Positions 1 through 10,142 of a stretch of 64,000 bases of DNA are shown here, in pieces. The DNA is taken from positions 556,111 through 620,110 of the forward strand of contig QXEO01000550.1 of assembly GCA_007115705.1 (NCBI GenBank), read 5' to 3'. Numbering within the stretch: position 1 is the first letter of the stretch; every line of letters starts with the position of its first letter. The notes beneath the pieces are model-generated. The model saw nothing but the letters and a program-made list of their open reading frames with translations. It did no database searches and was not told where the DNA came from. Source of the stretch: Dactylis glomerata (Eukaryota; Streptophyta; Magnoliopsida; Poales; Poaceae). Made by a program: the position numbers and the translations under genes.

Positions 1-1120
1 TGCTTGGTGCTGGCCTTGTTCCTCTGTAGTCGAAGTTTTGTTGCTTTTTATTGATCTTTCTATGATTTCTTCCCAAAAAACTCCTTGTGGTACGGGTAAG
101 CACTGGGACCTGATGTTTGCTAGATTGTCGGCTTCCTCGTTACTGGCGCTGCTGACATGCGAAAATTTGCATCCATCGAATGTTCCCTCTAGATAATAGT
201 ATAAGTTTCTGTACGCTGGCATGTTGTTGCTGATGGCGTCGCACTTGTTCATCACTTGTTGGACGATGAGATTCGAGTCTCCAAATATTTTCAGTCGAGT
301 TGCTCCGCATGCCTTAGCCATTTTCATTCCATGGAGCAACACCTCGTATTCGGCTTCATTATTAGAAGCTTGGGGAAAACTCATCCTTAACACATACTTC
401 AACTTGTCGTCCTGCGGTGATATCAAGACCACTCCTGCTCCTGCGCCTTGGATTCTTTTTTAACCGTCGAAGTACATTGTCCATACACTTGATAGATCTG
501 GCGGTCCTGTGTTTCGTAACTCCAGCCACTCTGCTGTGAAGTCTCGTAAAACTTGTGACTTGATCGCCTTTCGCTTTTCGCACGTGATGTCCAGGGGTGA
601 TAACTCAATTCCCCATAAGGAGACACGTCATGTTGCTGAAGGGTTGTTCAAAATGTTGGATAGTGGTGCTTCGTTAACCACTATGATTCGGTGTACCGCG
701 AAATACTGCCGTAGTTTTCATGCTGTTGTGAATACACTATATGCGAGCTTTTGATAGTGGGGATACCTCTGTTTTGTTGGAGATAGTACTTCAGTGACGA
801 AATATACTGGCCTCTGGACACCGTGGGCTTTTCCCTCTTCACTTCTTTCGACTACCAATACTGTAATCACCACCTGATGTGTTGCAGCGATGTAAAGTAG
901 TAGTGGCTCTTTCTCATTTGGTGCGACCAGCACTGGTGGCGTGGAGAGCACTTTTTTCAACTGCACGAAAGCTACATCTGCTTCTTCTGTCCACTCGAAT
1001 TTGTCATCTGATTTTTTCATAAGTGCATAGAAAGGGAGTGCTTTCTCTCCCAATCGAGCAACAAATTGACTTAGTGCTGCGACGCGTCCTGCGAGCTTTT
1101 GTACGTCATGCAGTTTCGAT
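1..1120 (-). pseudogene. Tat-3 polyprotein fragment: RNase H and additional RNase H
   Basis: Minus-strand remnant of a Tat-clade pol, collinear with the better preserved copy at 43477-46458. The best open piece is 718-1053, the connection/RNase H region, with a KFEWTEEAD motif followed by the ATHQVV core. Below 718 the second, Tat-specific RNase H can be followed down to base 1 (YFDG, NNEAEYE and GDSNL motifs), but stop codons interrupt it. The integrase lies outside the window. At about 1120 roughly 250 bp are missing compared with the other copies. Confident as to family; clearly non-functional. Confidence 0.85.
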
Positions 1121-1711
1121 GTAGACTTGGATGTTGCATCCTATCTGGCTTCTGAGGCAATTTTGCATCATCCGCTGGTAGGTTGCTCCTGCATTTTTTA
1201 GGCCGAAGGGCATGACTTGATAATAGAACACGCCGTATGGTGTGATGAAAGCTGTCTTTTCCTTGTCTTCTTTCTTCAGTTTGATCTGGTTATACCCAGA
1301 ATATGCATCTAGGAAGGAAAGCCGTGCGCACCCTGCTGTTGAATCAATTATCTGATCAATGCGGGGTAGCGGGAAGGGATCCTTTGGACAGTGCTTGTTG
1401 AGAGATGTGTAGTCGACACACACTCTTTGTACATCTGTATTTTTCTTGGGAACAATGACTAGGTTGGACACCCAGGTTGATGACTTGATTTCTCGGATGA
1501 ATCCGGCGTTTTCTAGCCTATGTAGCTCTGATGCTATTGCTTTTCTTTTGGGTTCGTCAAATCGTCGTAATGGTTGCTTGACTGGCTTTGCTTTAGGATC
1601 CACATTTAGTGCATGCTCGACGAGTTCCCTGGGAATCCCTGGCATGTCCGAAGGACACCAGGCGAAGATTTCCCAGCACTCACGGAGGAACTCGATGAGC
1701 GCGCTTTCCTA
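1106..1711 (-). pseudogene. Tat-3 reverse transcriptase N-terminal half
   Basis: An open frame of about 180 residues at 1106-1645 covers the RT fingers and palm (VIVPKKN, CVDYTSLNKHCPKDPFPLPR, FLDAYSGYNQIKL, MPFGLKNAGATYQRMM). It stops inside the catalytic YIDD motif, where a deletion joins 'QVYI' to sequence downstream of RT, so the polymerase active site is gone. Upstream the frame runs in phase to a TAG at 1709-1711 that separates PR from RT. The same TAG occurs in the other three Tat copies (see findings). Confidence 0.85.
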
Positions 1712-2636
1712 TGCAGGATCCAGGTTTACTGCTATAGAGGTGATTTTGTTCGGGTCCGTGGGGTGGACCTGAATTTTCTTTGAGTCTTGAGTTGCATCGA
1801 AGGCCTGATCTGGCAGGGATCGTCCGACGTCAGGTAGCACATTGTGGTCAGTTTCGCCTTTTAGTCTTGCATACTCTGCTGTCATGCCGAAGGTTTGCGC
1901 CAGCCTATTGAATTCTTTGTCACAAGTGTTGGATACTTCAAAGCTACCTTGCACCGTGATTGTTCCTTTGCGTCCGGGGATTTTGAGCGTGAGATATGCG
2001 TAGTGAGGTACTGCCATGAACTTTGCAAACGCTGGGCGCCCCAGGATTGCATGATACTGTGAAGGCCAGTCCATGACTTCAAACTCTAGCTTCTCTCTGT
2101 GATAATTGCTGCTGTTGCCGAAGCACATGTCGAATTCTATTTTTCCAAGAGGGTAATTTGCGCCTCCTGGTACTATTCCGTGGAAAGAACAATCTGTTTG
2201 CCTTAGACTTTCCAGTGAGATGCACATTGCCTTCAGGGTTCTTGCGTATATTAGGTTTATGCCACTTCCTGCATCCATGAATACTCTCCCGATATCATAT
2301 CCTCCTATTTGCGCTTTTAGCACCATCGGTGAGTGCCCCGGCCTGGGCACTTTCCTCGGGTGGTCTGCTCTGCTGAACCTGACTGGTTGATCGGACCACT
2401 GCAAGTACTCTGTAGTGGCTGCTGGTGATCATATAGCTAGGTTTACTTGTCTGGATATGCTCTTGCGCTCTTTCTTGGATTTTGGCACCGGTTTGATCAT
2501 TACAGATATATATACTTTCGACTCTAGATGTTTTGCTAGTCGCTATACTTGGTATCCCTGACTCATACTTTTCTTTCCTTGCCGTATTCCTTGGTTCGAG
2601 TCCATGGCGCTTTGCAGCCTCAATAAGGTTCTGCAA
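1709..2636 (-). pseudogene. Tat-3 aspartic protease and gag C-terminal fragment
   Basis: The frame at 1709-2404 (231 aa) encodes the retropepsin region, with the active-site motif FMDAGSGINLIYA and, about 90 residues later, HAILGRPAFAKFM, the hydrophobic-Gly segment of the second half of the fold. Protease releases Gag and Pol from the polyprotein. Upstream, 2405-2636 continues as gag tail in another frame, so there is a frameshift near 2400. The element is cut at about 2633-2636, where it joins an E-type LTR through a 4-bp overlap (gcaa). Confidence 0.85.
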
Positions 2637-3034
2637 GCAACATGATGAAGATCACCATGCCTCAAACCATAGCTCGATAATCCTTGATGAAGCAAGAACC
2701 CTCATAGCAATCTTTATTAGATAACACGGCATCGCCATTTCCCCGGTGGGATGATACACGGTGGAGCACACAATAGTTTTTGACTAAACAACTGAACTCC
2801 CCTAAACCCTAGATGGCTGGCCTCCTTATATAGATGGCCAGAAAACTATTGGGCTTGGACGGGCCCAAACCCAAAACACTGAATAACATGAACACAACTA
2901 TAAATTATTGACACAACCTTAGACTAAATTATTACATATCGTAGGTCGTCCTGGCGTGCCAATCTTCAATGAGCTGCCCTCATCTTCGTGGAGTCCTGAA
3001 ATTAGGCTTCACCTCCTCCTTCGTGCCCATATCA
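2633..3034 (-). repeat. E-type LTR fragment, reverse
   Basis: Matches about the last 400 bp of the E LTRs at 23809-24363 and 26691-27245. It includes the TATA region (ccttatatagatggcc on the plus strand), the 'gggcttggacgggcccaaacc' block and the end cgtgcccatatca. The first ~150 bp are missing. It abuts a second fragment in opposite orientation. Confidence 0.8.
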
Positions 3035-3595
3035 GGACTCCACCAAGATGAGGGCAGCTCATTGAAGATGAGGGCAGCTCACTGAAGATTGGCACGCTAG
3101 GACGAGCTACGATATGTAATAATTTAGTCTAAGGTTGTGTCAATAATTTATAGTTGTGTTCATGTTATTCCATGTTTTGGGTTTGGGCCTGTCCAAGCCC
3201 AGTAGTTTTCTGGCCATCTATATAAGGAGGCCAGCTGACGAGGGTTAACTCGACAAATGTCCTATATGAAGGACTTAGGATCGGGGGAGTAGGGCGTCAG
3301 ATGAACTCGAAGGTAAAATTAGTCAAACAAGGTGTGTGTCGAAAGTAAACGTAGGGTGAACTTTGGCTTACTCTCAATCTGTCCCTCACCGTCCTCTCCT
3401 GGCCCCTATATATAGGTGGCCAAGGTCTCAAGGATCGGGAGGGATCCGATACAGATTGCAATATCGACATACGACATGAACTCGTATTTCAACTAGCATT
3501 ACAATTGGGCCTAGCTTAACGGGCCTCAGGGGTACTCAACGGACGTGCTCTATTATCTATACCCTTGTCACCAGCCATCTAGGGTTTAGGGGAGT
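3035..3595 (+). repeat. E-type LTR fragment, forward, split by a Tat solo LTR
   Basis: Inverted partner of 2633-3034. It starts about 40 bp inside the LTR, runs through the TATA block (tctatataaggaggccagc), is interrupted at 3235 by a Tat solo LTR and resumes at 3576 with catctagggtttagggga until 3595. A 20-bp-scale unit (agatgagggcagctca) is duplicated in tandem near 3047-3085. With the reverse fragment it forms a palindrome-like junction at 3034/3035. Confidence 0.75.
3236..3570 (-). repeat. Tat-family solo LTR (335 bp)
   Basis: Begins tgacgagggttaactcg and ends tatacccttgtca, the same ends and length as the LTRs of Tat-1 and Tat-2. It is flanked by a perfect 5-bp TSD, ccagc (3231-3235 and 3571-3575). 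The internal region was lost by LTR-LTR recombination. It is visibly more diverged from the Tat-1/Tat-2 LTRs than those are from each other, so it comes from an older insertion. Confidence 0.9.
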
Positions 3596-4390
3596 TGATA
3601 CGTCTCAAACGTATCTATAATTTTCGATGCTCCATGCTTGTTTTTACACCATTTGCGTAGTGTTTTGTTACACTTCGTGGCATTTTCATGCGTTTTCCAG
3701 AACTAACCTATTAACAAGATGCCACAGTGCCAGTTCCCTGTTTTCTGATGTTTTTGTGTTTCTGAAAAGTTACACAAGAAATATTGTCGGAATTGGACGA
3801 AACAAAAGCCGAACCTCCTATTATTTAACGAAGCTTCCAGAAGACCAAAGAGGAGACAGAGAGGGGCCACGGGCTGGCCACACAACAGGGCGGCGCGGCC
3901 CAGCCCCTGGCCATGCCCCCTATGTGTGAGACCACCCTGGTCCACTTCTGACGCTGCCCCTTCGCTTATAAGGACCCGATCAATTTTCCAGAAACACATC
4001 GCGATCCACCGCCATCGTCAACCCGAGATCGGGAGGGTCCAGAAGCTCTTCCCGGCACCCTGCCGGAGAGGGGAATCGCCACCGGAGGTCTTCTTCATCG
4101 CCATGCTTGCCTCTGGCGCGATGAGTGAGTAGTCTACCTTGGACTATGGGTCTATAGCAGTAGCTAATTGGTTGTCTTCTCCACCATGTGCTTCATGTTT
4201 AGATCTCGTGAGCTGCCTTATATGATCGAGATCACCGTTATGTAATTCCACATGTTGTGTTTGTTGGGATCCGATGAATATTGGTATTATGATTAAGTTG
4301 ATGTGCTGAATATTATCTTATGTTATCTCTATGTTGTTTATGATCTTGCATGCTCTCCGTTGTTAGTAGCTATCTTGGCCAAGTAGATAC
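3596..4390 (+). repeat. Fragment of a large non-coding grass repeat (LTR-like start)
   Basis: Starts tgatacgtctcaaacgtatct and continues through a GC-richer segment and the phrase gttgggatccgatgaata. This order resembles, from memory, a widespread non-coding Pooideae LTR repeat that I cannot name securely. There is no convincing ORF and no matching TSD or end in the window. The right boundary at about 4390 is where the resemblance fades. Confidence 0.4.
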
Positions 4391-5370
4391 TAGTGACTCC
4401 AAGAGCGAAAAATCGGTTTGCTGGCCGAGCGGCCTGGGGCTTTAAATCTTGATCGCTCCTAGCACATAGGGATACCCGCCCGGGTCGTATTCCACGACCA
4501 ACCTTTCCGGAAACAGCCGTATTCACGAGTATTCCCTCCACTGGACCCCACCGAGCGGAACATGCCATTAATGTCCCACAGCACAAGATCCTGGGCCAGG
4601 CTCGCGTGAAGCTGGGCGGAATTCGTAGTTAGAGACGTGTCAGGTTAGAGGAACACATGCTACTTCTCTACAACTTCTGGGGTGGTGCCATGGCGAGGCA
4701 AATCTCCATCAGCTTGGTGTTTAATTACCGATAGCGCCGCACGTAAAGTAATTAGGGCATCTATTAGTCATGTTTTTATTTTACTAACAAAAATCAATGA
4801 ATAACAAGTCATTTGTTTTTCCTTTTCCTTAGAAATGCCATGATTCAACTTTACTAAAAATCATCAGCTTTGGGCGTTTTTATATTATACCCGTCGAAAT
4901 GAAGGACTCCACGATAGCATTATGTGTTCAAATATTAAGCTTTGGGCGATTTTATATTATACCATTCGTAATCAAGGACTCCACAACATCATTATCTGTT
5001 CAAATATTAATGGAAATTCATTAGCTTGTCAATGTTTTCATTGTATTAACGAAAAACAAGGAAACCATGTCTTTTTCATTTTTTAATATTACTGGAAATC
5101 ATTATCTTTGGCCAGTCCCCTTACAATAATGAAAAACAAGGAGACCACGACTTTATATTAATGGAAATCAAGGAAACCATGACAATTTCCTGTTTATATG
5201 CCCAAATATTAATGAAAATCATGTTTAGATCGGATATATCAATGGAATTCAGTGGAAAATTACACCTTTTCTTTTTGTTGCACGATGACATGTGATATAC
5301 AGACACGTCGTGAACGTGAACGTTAGCCATCATGTCCTTCTCCACATAGGGTCTCCGTGAACGTTAGCCA
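4391..5370. other. Unassigned AT-rich stretch with short tandem repeats
   Basis: No coding sequence is supported. 4391-4760 is mixed composition and unrecognised. From about 4760 the DNA is AT-rich and repetitive, with the motif gaaaaacaaggaaaccatg or variants appearing several times. Near the end, gtgaacgttagccatcatg occurs twice (about 5316-5334 and 5358-5376). Confidence 0.4.
4866..5009 (+). repeat. 72-bp direct repeat, two units
   Basis: Units start at 4866 and 4938 with agctttgggcg, and both contain ttatattatac, aaggactccac and gttcaaatatta. They differ at roughly one position in six. Further degenerate relatives follow to about 5220. Confidence 0.65.
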
Positions 5371-5597
5371 TCATGAATCTTATGCCAAGGTATTTGGCTA
5401 CTCAAAATACCCTTTTTGGTGTAAGTTGAAAATAAAGAATATTTTGTAAACTATAAAATAGCTCCCATAAACTATTAGAGTTATTCAAAAATAAAACTTT
5501 CCGATTTTTTATTTTGGTTCAAAAATTGATAAAAGAAGAAAGGAAATTTAAAACAGTAGTGTTTTGGTGTAAAAACATTTAAACTTATTTTTTTGCA
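5371..5597 (-). repeat. G element 3' LTR remnant
   Basis: Near-identical to 62436-62660, the distal part of the G 5' LTR (aatcttatgccaaggtatttggc onwards). It is truncated at both ends. The LTR end and all of pol between this piece and gag are missing, so G is internally deleted. Confidence 0.75.
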
Positions 5598-5611
5598 TTA
5601 AAACAGTAGTG

Positions 5612-6548
5612 TCAAATAAAATCCAATGCTGTAAAAGAGTTGAATGGAAATGTACCCATCACTTCCTCCACATTGATGTGGTTCACATGTCCCTTCTTGA
5701 ATGGATTGGGCTTGGCAGGTTCATCAGACTTATTCTCTGGGCAGCTTGTGGAATAGTGTTCCTTCTTCTTGCACTTGAAGCATGTGATATGCGAGAGATT
5801 TTTCTTAGCTTCTAAGTTGTGGTGGTGCTGACCACTGTTTCCATTGTGATGACCATTGTGATTTCCATTTCCTCCATTATGGTGATCATTGTCTCCATTG
5901 TGATGTCCATTTCCTCCATTTTGGTGACCATTGCCTCCATTGTGATGTCTATTGGAGTGGTTTCCCTTGTTTCCGCCATTGTGCCTATGGCCATTGGAGT
6001 TACTACCATTTCCATTGCCTTCGGAGAAGTGGTGTCTTTGATGGAAGGGTTCAATGTGAGTCTTGCCTTTGCTAAACTTCCTCTTGCGGTTCTCTTCCTT
6101 CATGATGGTTATCCAGTGTGATAGACTGATCAAGCAAAGACTGATAGTTTGGAGCAGAAGCCACTGACAAGGGTATCTTTAGTTCTCCTTTGAGTCCATT
6201 GAGGAATTTTTCCTTCCTCTTAGCATCAGTATCGATATCATTAGGTGCATAGCTTGACAGAGCATAGAAATCATCCATATACTCTTTCAGCATCCTTCCA
6301 CCCTACTTCAAACTACGGAACTCATCCTTCTTTACATTCCTAACGCCCGAGGATATGTGGGCATTACGAAAGCCTTCCCTAAAGGTATCCCAATCTAGAC
6401 CATCTATTGGATGAGTGATCTGATAGGTCTCCCACCACATAGCTGCTGGCCCTTCAAGCAAATGGGCAGTGAATCGCACCTTTTTATCATCGGTGCACTC
6501 ACATGTGACCAGGTCCTTGTTGACTGAATGTAGCCAGTCATCAGCCAC
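5612..6548 (-). pseudogene. G element gag (frameshifted)
   Basis: Gag, the structural protein that packages element RNA. The N-terminal half (6303-6548) shows the Retrotrans_gag signature (LEGPAAMWWETY, DWDTFREGF). An in-frame TAG sits at 6303-6305, the central part continues at 6072-6293, and a shift near 6110-6130 leads to the C-terminal half (5612-6133). That half has a His/Asn/Gly-rich low-complexity tract and a CCHC zinc knuckle (CFKCKKKEHYSTSC). No protease or pol follows because the element is deleted to the 3' LTR remnant. Confidence 0.85.
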
Positions 6549-6600
6549 TATTGGCTCAGTGGCAGATGAGAACTTGTTGGGCCTATAAGCCTTAGAAATC

Positions 6601-7260
6601 TGGCCAACCTATCCCTTGAGGTGGGGGTGGGGGTGGCGGTGGTGGATGGTTGTTGTTATTGTTATTGTTATTGTTGTTACTAGCCTGAATGAACTGAGTC
6701 ATCATTTGCATCAACTAGTCCTGTGCTGCCACTAACTGCTGAATCACATCGTTATTGTTGTTGTTGTTGTTGGGTGCACATCGGGGCAGCATCTGGGGTA
6801 ATTTTAGCATAGATGAGTAATAGACAGATAGGACTAAGGACAAAAATTTTCCTACCCATGCACAATACAACAAGTCACACAACAAACATGCAAAACAAAC
6901 AAATTTCTAAACTTCTTGCATAATTTTGAAAACAACCGCTAAGTGTTCAGAAAACAAATAATCTAGGTTGTACTGCCATACCGACAAAGGTGGGGCAACA
7001 CAAATGCGTATCAAAAATTGTTACAAATGAACTAATGGTGGACAACTAACGCCTCTAATCGTAGGAGTCCATCTAAATTTTTGAAAAGAAATAAGGCAAG
7101 ATTTGAACAAGGTAAGAATTACAAGTATGGAATGAAATGATTAAGGCAAGTTCAGACCACGAAAAATTTCACAAACATTTTTAAATAAAATTTTGATTTC
7201 CATGGTATTCCAATCCTAGGGTCTCGATCCTATAGGCAACACTATGCTCTAATACCATTT
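6601..7260 (-). other. G element leader with trinucleotide microsatellites
   Basis: Untranslated leader between PBS and gag. GTT/ATT-type microsatellites lie at about 6646-6680 and 6742-6770; on the coding strand these are AAC/AAT runs. No other gene is seen. Confidence 0.6.
7246..7257 (-). other. G primer binding site (tRNA-Met type)
   Basis: gctctaatacca on the plus strand is the reverse complement of TGGTATTAGAGC, one mismatch from the usual TGGTATCAGAGC initiator-tRNA-Met site. It lies 3 bp from the LTR start TGTAAC at 7261. Confidence 0.75.
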
Positions 7261-7334
7261 TGTAACACCCCACCTTTGGATTAAGGTGGAACACCTATGT
7301 TAAGTGCTATTCCCTGGATTACTGATAGCACCAT
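7261..7334 (-). repeat. G 5' LTR, first segment
   Basis: Starts tgtaacaccccacc next to the PBS. It is interrupted at 7335 by element F (TSD accat, 7330-7334). The LTR continues at 10143-12616 and 61950-62811, about 3.4 kb in all, ending gttaca as a mirror of the TGTAAC start. Confidence 0.75.
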
Positions 7335-7912
7335 TGATACGGATCAACGTGATCCGAAAGGGGGTTTGGCCCAATCTTTCACGGCGATCAAACAAACAGC
7401 AAGATAAATCAGTCGTTGAGCAGATTAGATCTACTCCACGAACTGCAAAACAGATCCTTACGAATCAGCAAGCAAAACCAACTATATTGGTGTCCCCCGA
7501 CATGGGACCTTTTTCCTGTCTATTCATAACTCGAAATTCAACTCTCCCCTTTGGCTTTATAGTTGCAGCCGACCTCCCTATTACTTGACTTACAAGCAAA
7601 ATGAAATTAGGAAAATAAAAACAAATAAACAAGCCAGACTCCATTTTCCTAAACCGAAAACTAAACAAACAGAACTAAAATAAAAAAGGACTCTTTTGTT
7701 GGTGCGCCACCATCTTCAACACGCTGCTAGGTGGTCCCCAGCTGGACTCCTTCAAAGACAACATGCTCCACCAATATTGCACTCCAATTGCGTCCCTAAT
7801 CTTTTCCTTGCGTGGTAGAAATAGGAACAAAAACTTTGTCTTGGTAGTATCAGCAACAACATAACCAGAGATAGAATAGTAAGCACTATCATACATGGGA
7901 AACGCCACATCA
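7335..7912 (-). repeat. F 3' LTR
   Basis: tgatacggatcaacg ... acgccacatca. The F ORF ends inside this LTR at 7675, so about 240 bp of it are coding. Confidence 0.9.
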
Positions 7913-8622
7913 TCCTCCCCTTCTTCAGGCAAAACCGTCCTCGGTTTTGAGTCAATCAGCAAAACATCAATAGGGACATATTGAGCTGATACTTTAGGAC
8001 TGTCAACAACAGAAATGGCAGCAGCAGATTCGGCTCTTGTTTCAATATGTTCAAGGTGCTCAGAAAGGGGTATAGCAGCTTCGGCTTCCTTCTTCTTCAC
8101 CTCTTCGTGCTTCTTGACTTTTGCTTCAACCTCCTTGAGTTGCTGGAGTTTTTCATCTCTCCAAGCCTTATACGTCAAGGTATCCATGGAGAGCAGAGTA
8201 TATGTCTTCTTGGCATAGGATAAAACATACTTGGTATAACAGTAATTATTCATGTGATATGATGCACCTTGGTCCGTGTACCATGGCCTTCCCAGAAGTA
8301 GATGACACGAAATCATGTATATAGGAAGTACGTCACACAAAACCGCAAAAGATAATTTGCCCAACAGAAATTGAACCACTGTTTGGTGTGTGATGGCCAG
8401 CTTGATGTTGCCAAGACGCACAAAATATGGTTCTGGAATTGGTTGCACTGGCAATTCTAACTTCTCCACCAACTCACTGCTAACAGCGTTGATTAAAGCA
8501 GTCTGATCGATCGTCAAAGTACATGCCCGTTCTTGAACAATCACACGAGTATGAAACAGCTGCTCAGCACGCCCTTCCTCTTCTCGCTGAAACCAGTGGG
8601 AAAAAACACCCTTTTCCTCCAT
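7675..8622 (-). CDS. F protein: protease-like ORF running into the 3' LTR
   Basis: About 315 aa from the ATG at 8620-8622; the frame is open up to 8688. Residues ~30-130 align in pattern with plant gypsy proteases: a VIVQERACTLTID strand, then SSELVEKLEL, then SCHLLLGRPWYTDQGASYH, matching the C-terminal LLLGRPW signature. The catalytic D-G/S-G is replaced by D-Q-T, so it is probably inactive as a protease. Next come a Lys/Glu-rich coiled-coil-like stretch (KEVEAKVKKHEEVKKKEAEA) and the tail KPRTVLPEEGEDD, whose codons form the polypurine tract at the LTR edge; the last ~75 residues are LTR-encoded. Function unknown. An intact long ORF in a non-autonomous element suggests the protein may be used. 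Confidence 0.75.
   Translation of the reverse strand: MEEKGVFSHWFQREEEGRAEQLFHTRVIVQERACTLTIDQTALINAVSSELVEKLELPVQPIPEPYFVRLGNIKLAITHQTVVQFLLGKLSFAVLCDVLPIYMISCHLLLGRPWYTDQGASYHMNNYCYTKYVLSYAKKTYTLLSMDTLTYKAWRDEKLQQLKEVEAKVKKHEEVKKKEAEAAIPLSEHLEHIETRAESAAAISVVDSPKVSAQYVPIDVLLIDSKPRTVLPEEGEDDVAFPMYDSAYYSISGYVVADTTKTKFLFLFLPRKEKIRDAIGVQYWWSMLSLKESSWGPPSSVLKMVAHQQKSPFLF
7913..7926 (-). other. F polypurine tract
   Basis: gaagaaggggagga on the coding strand, directly before the 3' LTR. It also encodes the EEGED residues of the F ORF. Confidence 0.8.
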
Positions 8623-8688
8623 TGTAGCATCCAAAATCAGTAGAAAAACAGTGGCAGATAGTGGACGTCGCAGACGAAAATCGTGCAA

Positions 8689-9525
8689 AAACGGCGAGAC
8701 AGAGATGCACTAGCACGCTAAAGGAAGACAGTCTATTGTCGGGCGCCGCTGAACAGAAAATAGCTGCTCCCAAACTGAACTAGTAGTTGCGTAGCTAGCT
8801 GCCTCGTGAAGAAAACTTATGCAGCCAAATTGGTTCTGAATAAACAATCGTACGAATCAGAAAGCTCCTTTTGTCGTACTCCAATGCAATCCGATTAATT
8901 CCAAGCTGATCAAACACGTGATGCTGCAGCCAAAAAGTCTGTGCTGTAGCGCGGTGGCCGCCCCGCGATCTGCACTGCAGCGAGCAGTCGATCCCTCGAG
9001 CGCCAGGGCAGAGAGGACGTCTGTCCTTAGGCGAGGGCGGGGCGATCCCGTATGTTTTTTTCTCTTATCTTTTTGTACTCCAGCGATCGGTGGGACTCTG
9101 GCTGGCCACGATCGGATCTGAGCTGACTCTGGAGATCGTTTCGAAACCAATCTGAAAATGTGTGACTCCCAGCTGGATCAAGAGTGTATCGATCGGCCAG
9201 GCAGGGATTGTGATCGGTACCCAAAATCGATCTAGAAAGAGATCGATATGGACGAGACCAAGGCCGACGAAAACTCCAACCAGTAACCAGTGATCTGCAA
9301 GAACCGATCTGAACGACGTCGACGCCGACGGAACTTCAACAACCAAAACTCGAGAATCGATCGCAGCTGCCAAGAAACGCCCAAAGCAAACTCCTCGTCG
9401 ATCTGACTGTCAAAGAAGAAATCTGAGCAAACTCTCGTTGAAGAAACAAGATGAAACCAATCAAACCTTTTAGTCCTCCTCAGCAGATAAATCTCAGCAG
9501 TAAATTCGCCGTGATAAACCTGACA
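8689..9525 (-). other. F leader (5' untranslated region)
   Basis: No long ORF. It is rich in GATC-containing words (gatcggatctg, cgatcgatct types) and contains a candidate hairpin at 9006-9026: gggcaga pairs with tctgtcc across a 7-nt loop. Related hairpins occur in the leaders of B, C, D and E. Confidence 0.6.
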
Positions 9526-9537
9526 AATCTGATACCA
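9526..9537 (-). other. F primer binding site (tRNA-Met type)
   Basis: ctgatacca on the plus strand (TGGTATCAG on the element strand) lies 3 bp from the LTR start. The first 9-10 nt match the initiator tRNA-Met PBS. Confidence 0.75.
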
Positions 9538-9540
9538 AGA

Positions 9541-10137
9541 TGATACGGATCAATGTGATCCGAAAGGGGGTTTGGCCCAATCTTTCACGGCGATCAAACA
9601 AACAGCAAGATAAATCAGTCGTTGACCAGATTAGATCTACTCCACGAACTGCAAAACAGATCCTTACGAATCAGCAAGCAAAACCAACTATATTGGTGTC
9701 CCCCGACATGGGACCTTTTTCCTGTCTATTCTTAACTCGAAATTCAACTCTCCCCTTACATTGGTGCGCACCCCTTTGGCTTTATAGTTGCAGCCGACCT
9801 CCCTATTACTTGACTTACAAGCAAAACGAAATTAGGAAAATAAAAACAAATAAACAAGCCAGACTCCATTTTCCTAAACCGAAAACTAAACAAACATAAC
9901 TAAAATAAAAAATGACTCTTTTGTTGGTGCGCCACCATCTTCAACACGCTGCTAGGTGGTCCCCAACCGGACTCCTTCAAAGACAACATGCTCCACCAAT
10001 ATTGCACTCCAATTGTGTCCCTAATCTTTTCCTTGCGTGGTAGAAATAGGAACAAAAACTTTGTCTTGGTAGTATCAGCAACAACATAACCAGAGATAGC
10101 ATAGTAAGCACTATCATACATGGGAAACGCCACATCA
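9541..10137 (-). repeat. F 5' LTR
   Basis: Pairs with 7335-7912. It has an extra ~19 bp (ttacattggtgcgcaccc region near 9755-9775) absent from the 3' LTR. Confidence 0.9.
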
Positions 10138-10142
10138 ACCAT

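Larger units (their letters stand above)
7335..10137 (-). mobile_element. Element F: complete non-autonomous LTR retrotransposon
   Basis: A 2.8-kb element with two LTRs in the same orientation (7335-7912 and 9541-10137) and a perfect 5-bp TSD accat (7330-7334 and 10138-10142). It has a PBS and a polypurine tract, and a single protease-like ORF in place of gag-pol. LTRs differ at about 10 positions plus a ~19-bp indel, indicating a fairly recent insertion. It cannot move without proteins supplied in trans. It sits inside the G LTR. Confidence 0.92.

Noticed and set aside
3596..4390. Naming this repeat after a specific Triticeae family
   Set aside because: The resemblance is from memory only and could not be verified.
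1..5370. 1-2636 as the left half of the Tat-4 element at 62812-64000
   Set aside because: Both contain the protease region, so they overlap in family coordinates and cannot be two halves of one copy.
5819..6121. Plus-strand ORF of 100 codons with a membrane-like look
   Set aside because: Shadow of the His/Asn/Gly-rich gag tract on the other strand.
6640..6770. Trinucleotide repeats as a CRISPR-like or functional array
   Set aside because: Simple AAC/AAT microsatellites in a retrotransposon leader; no spacers.
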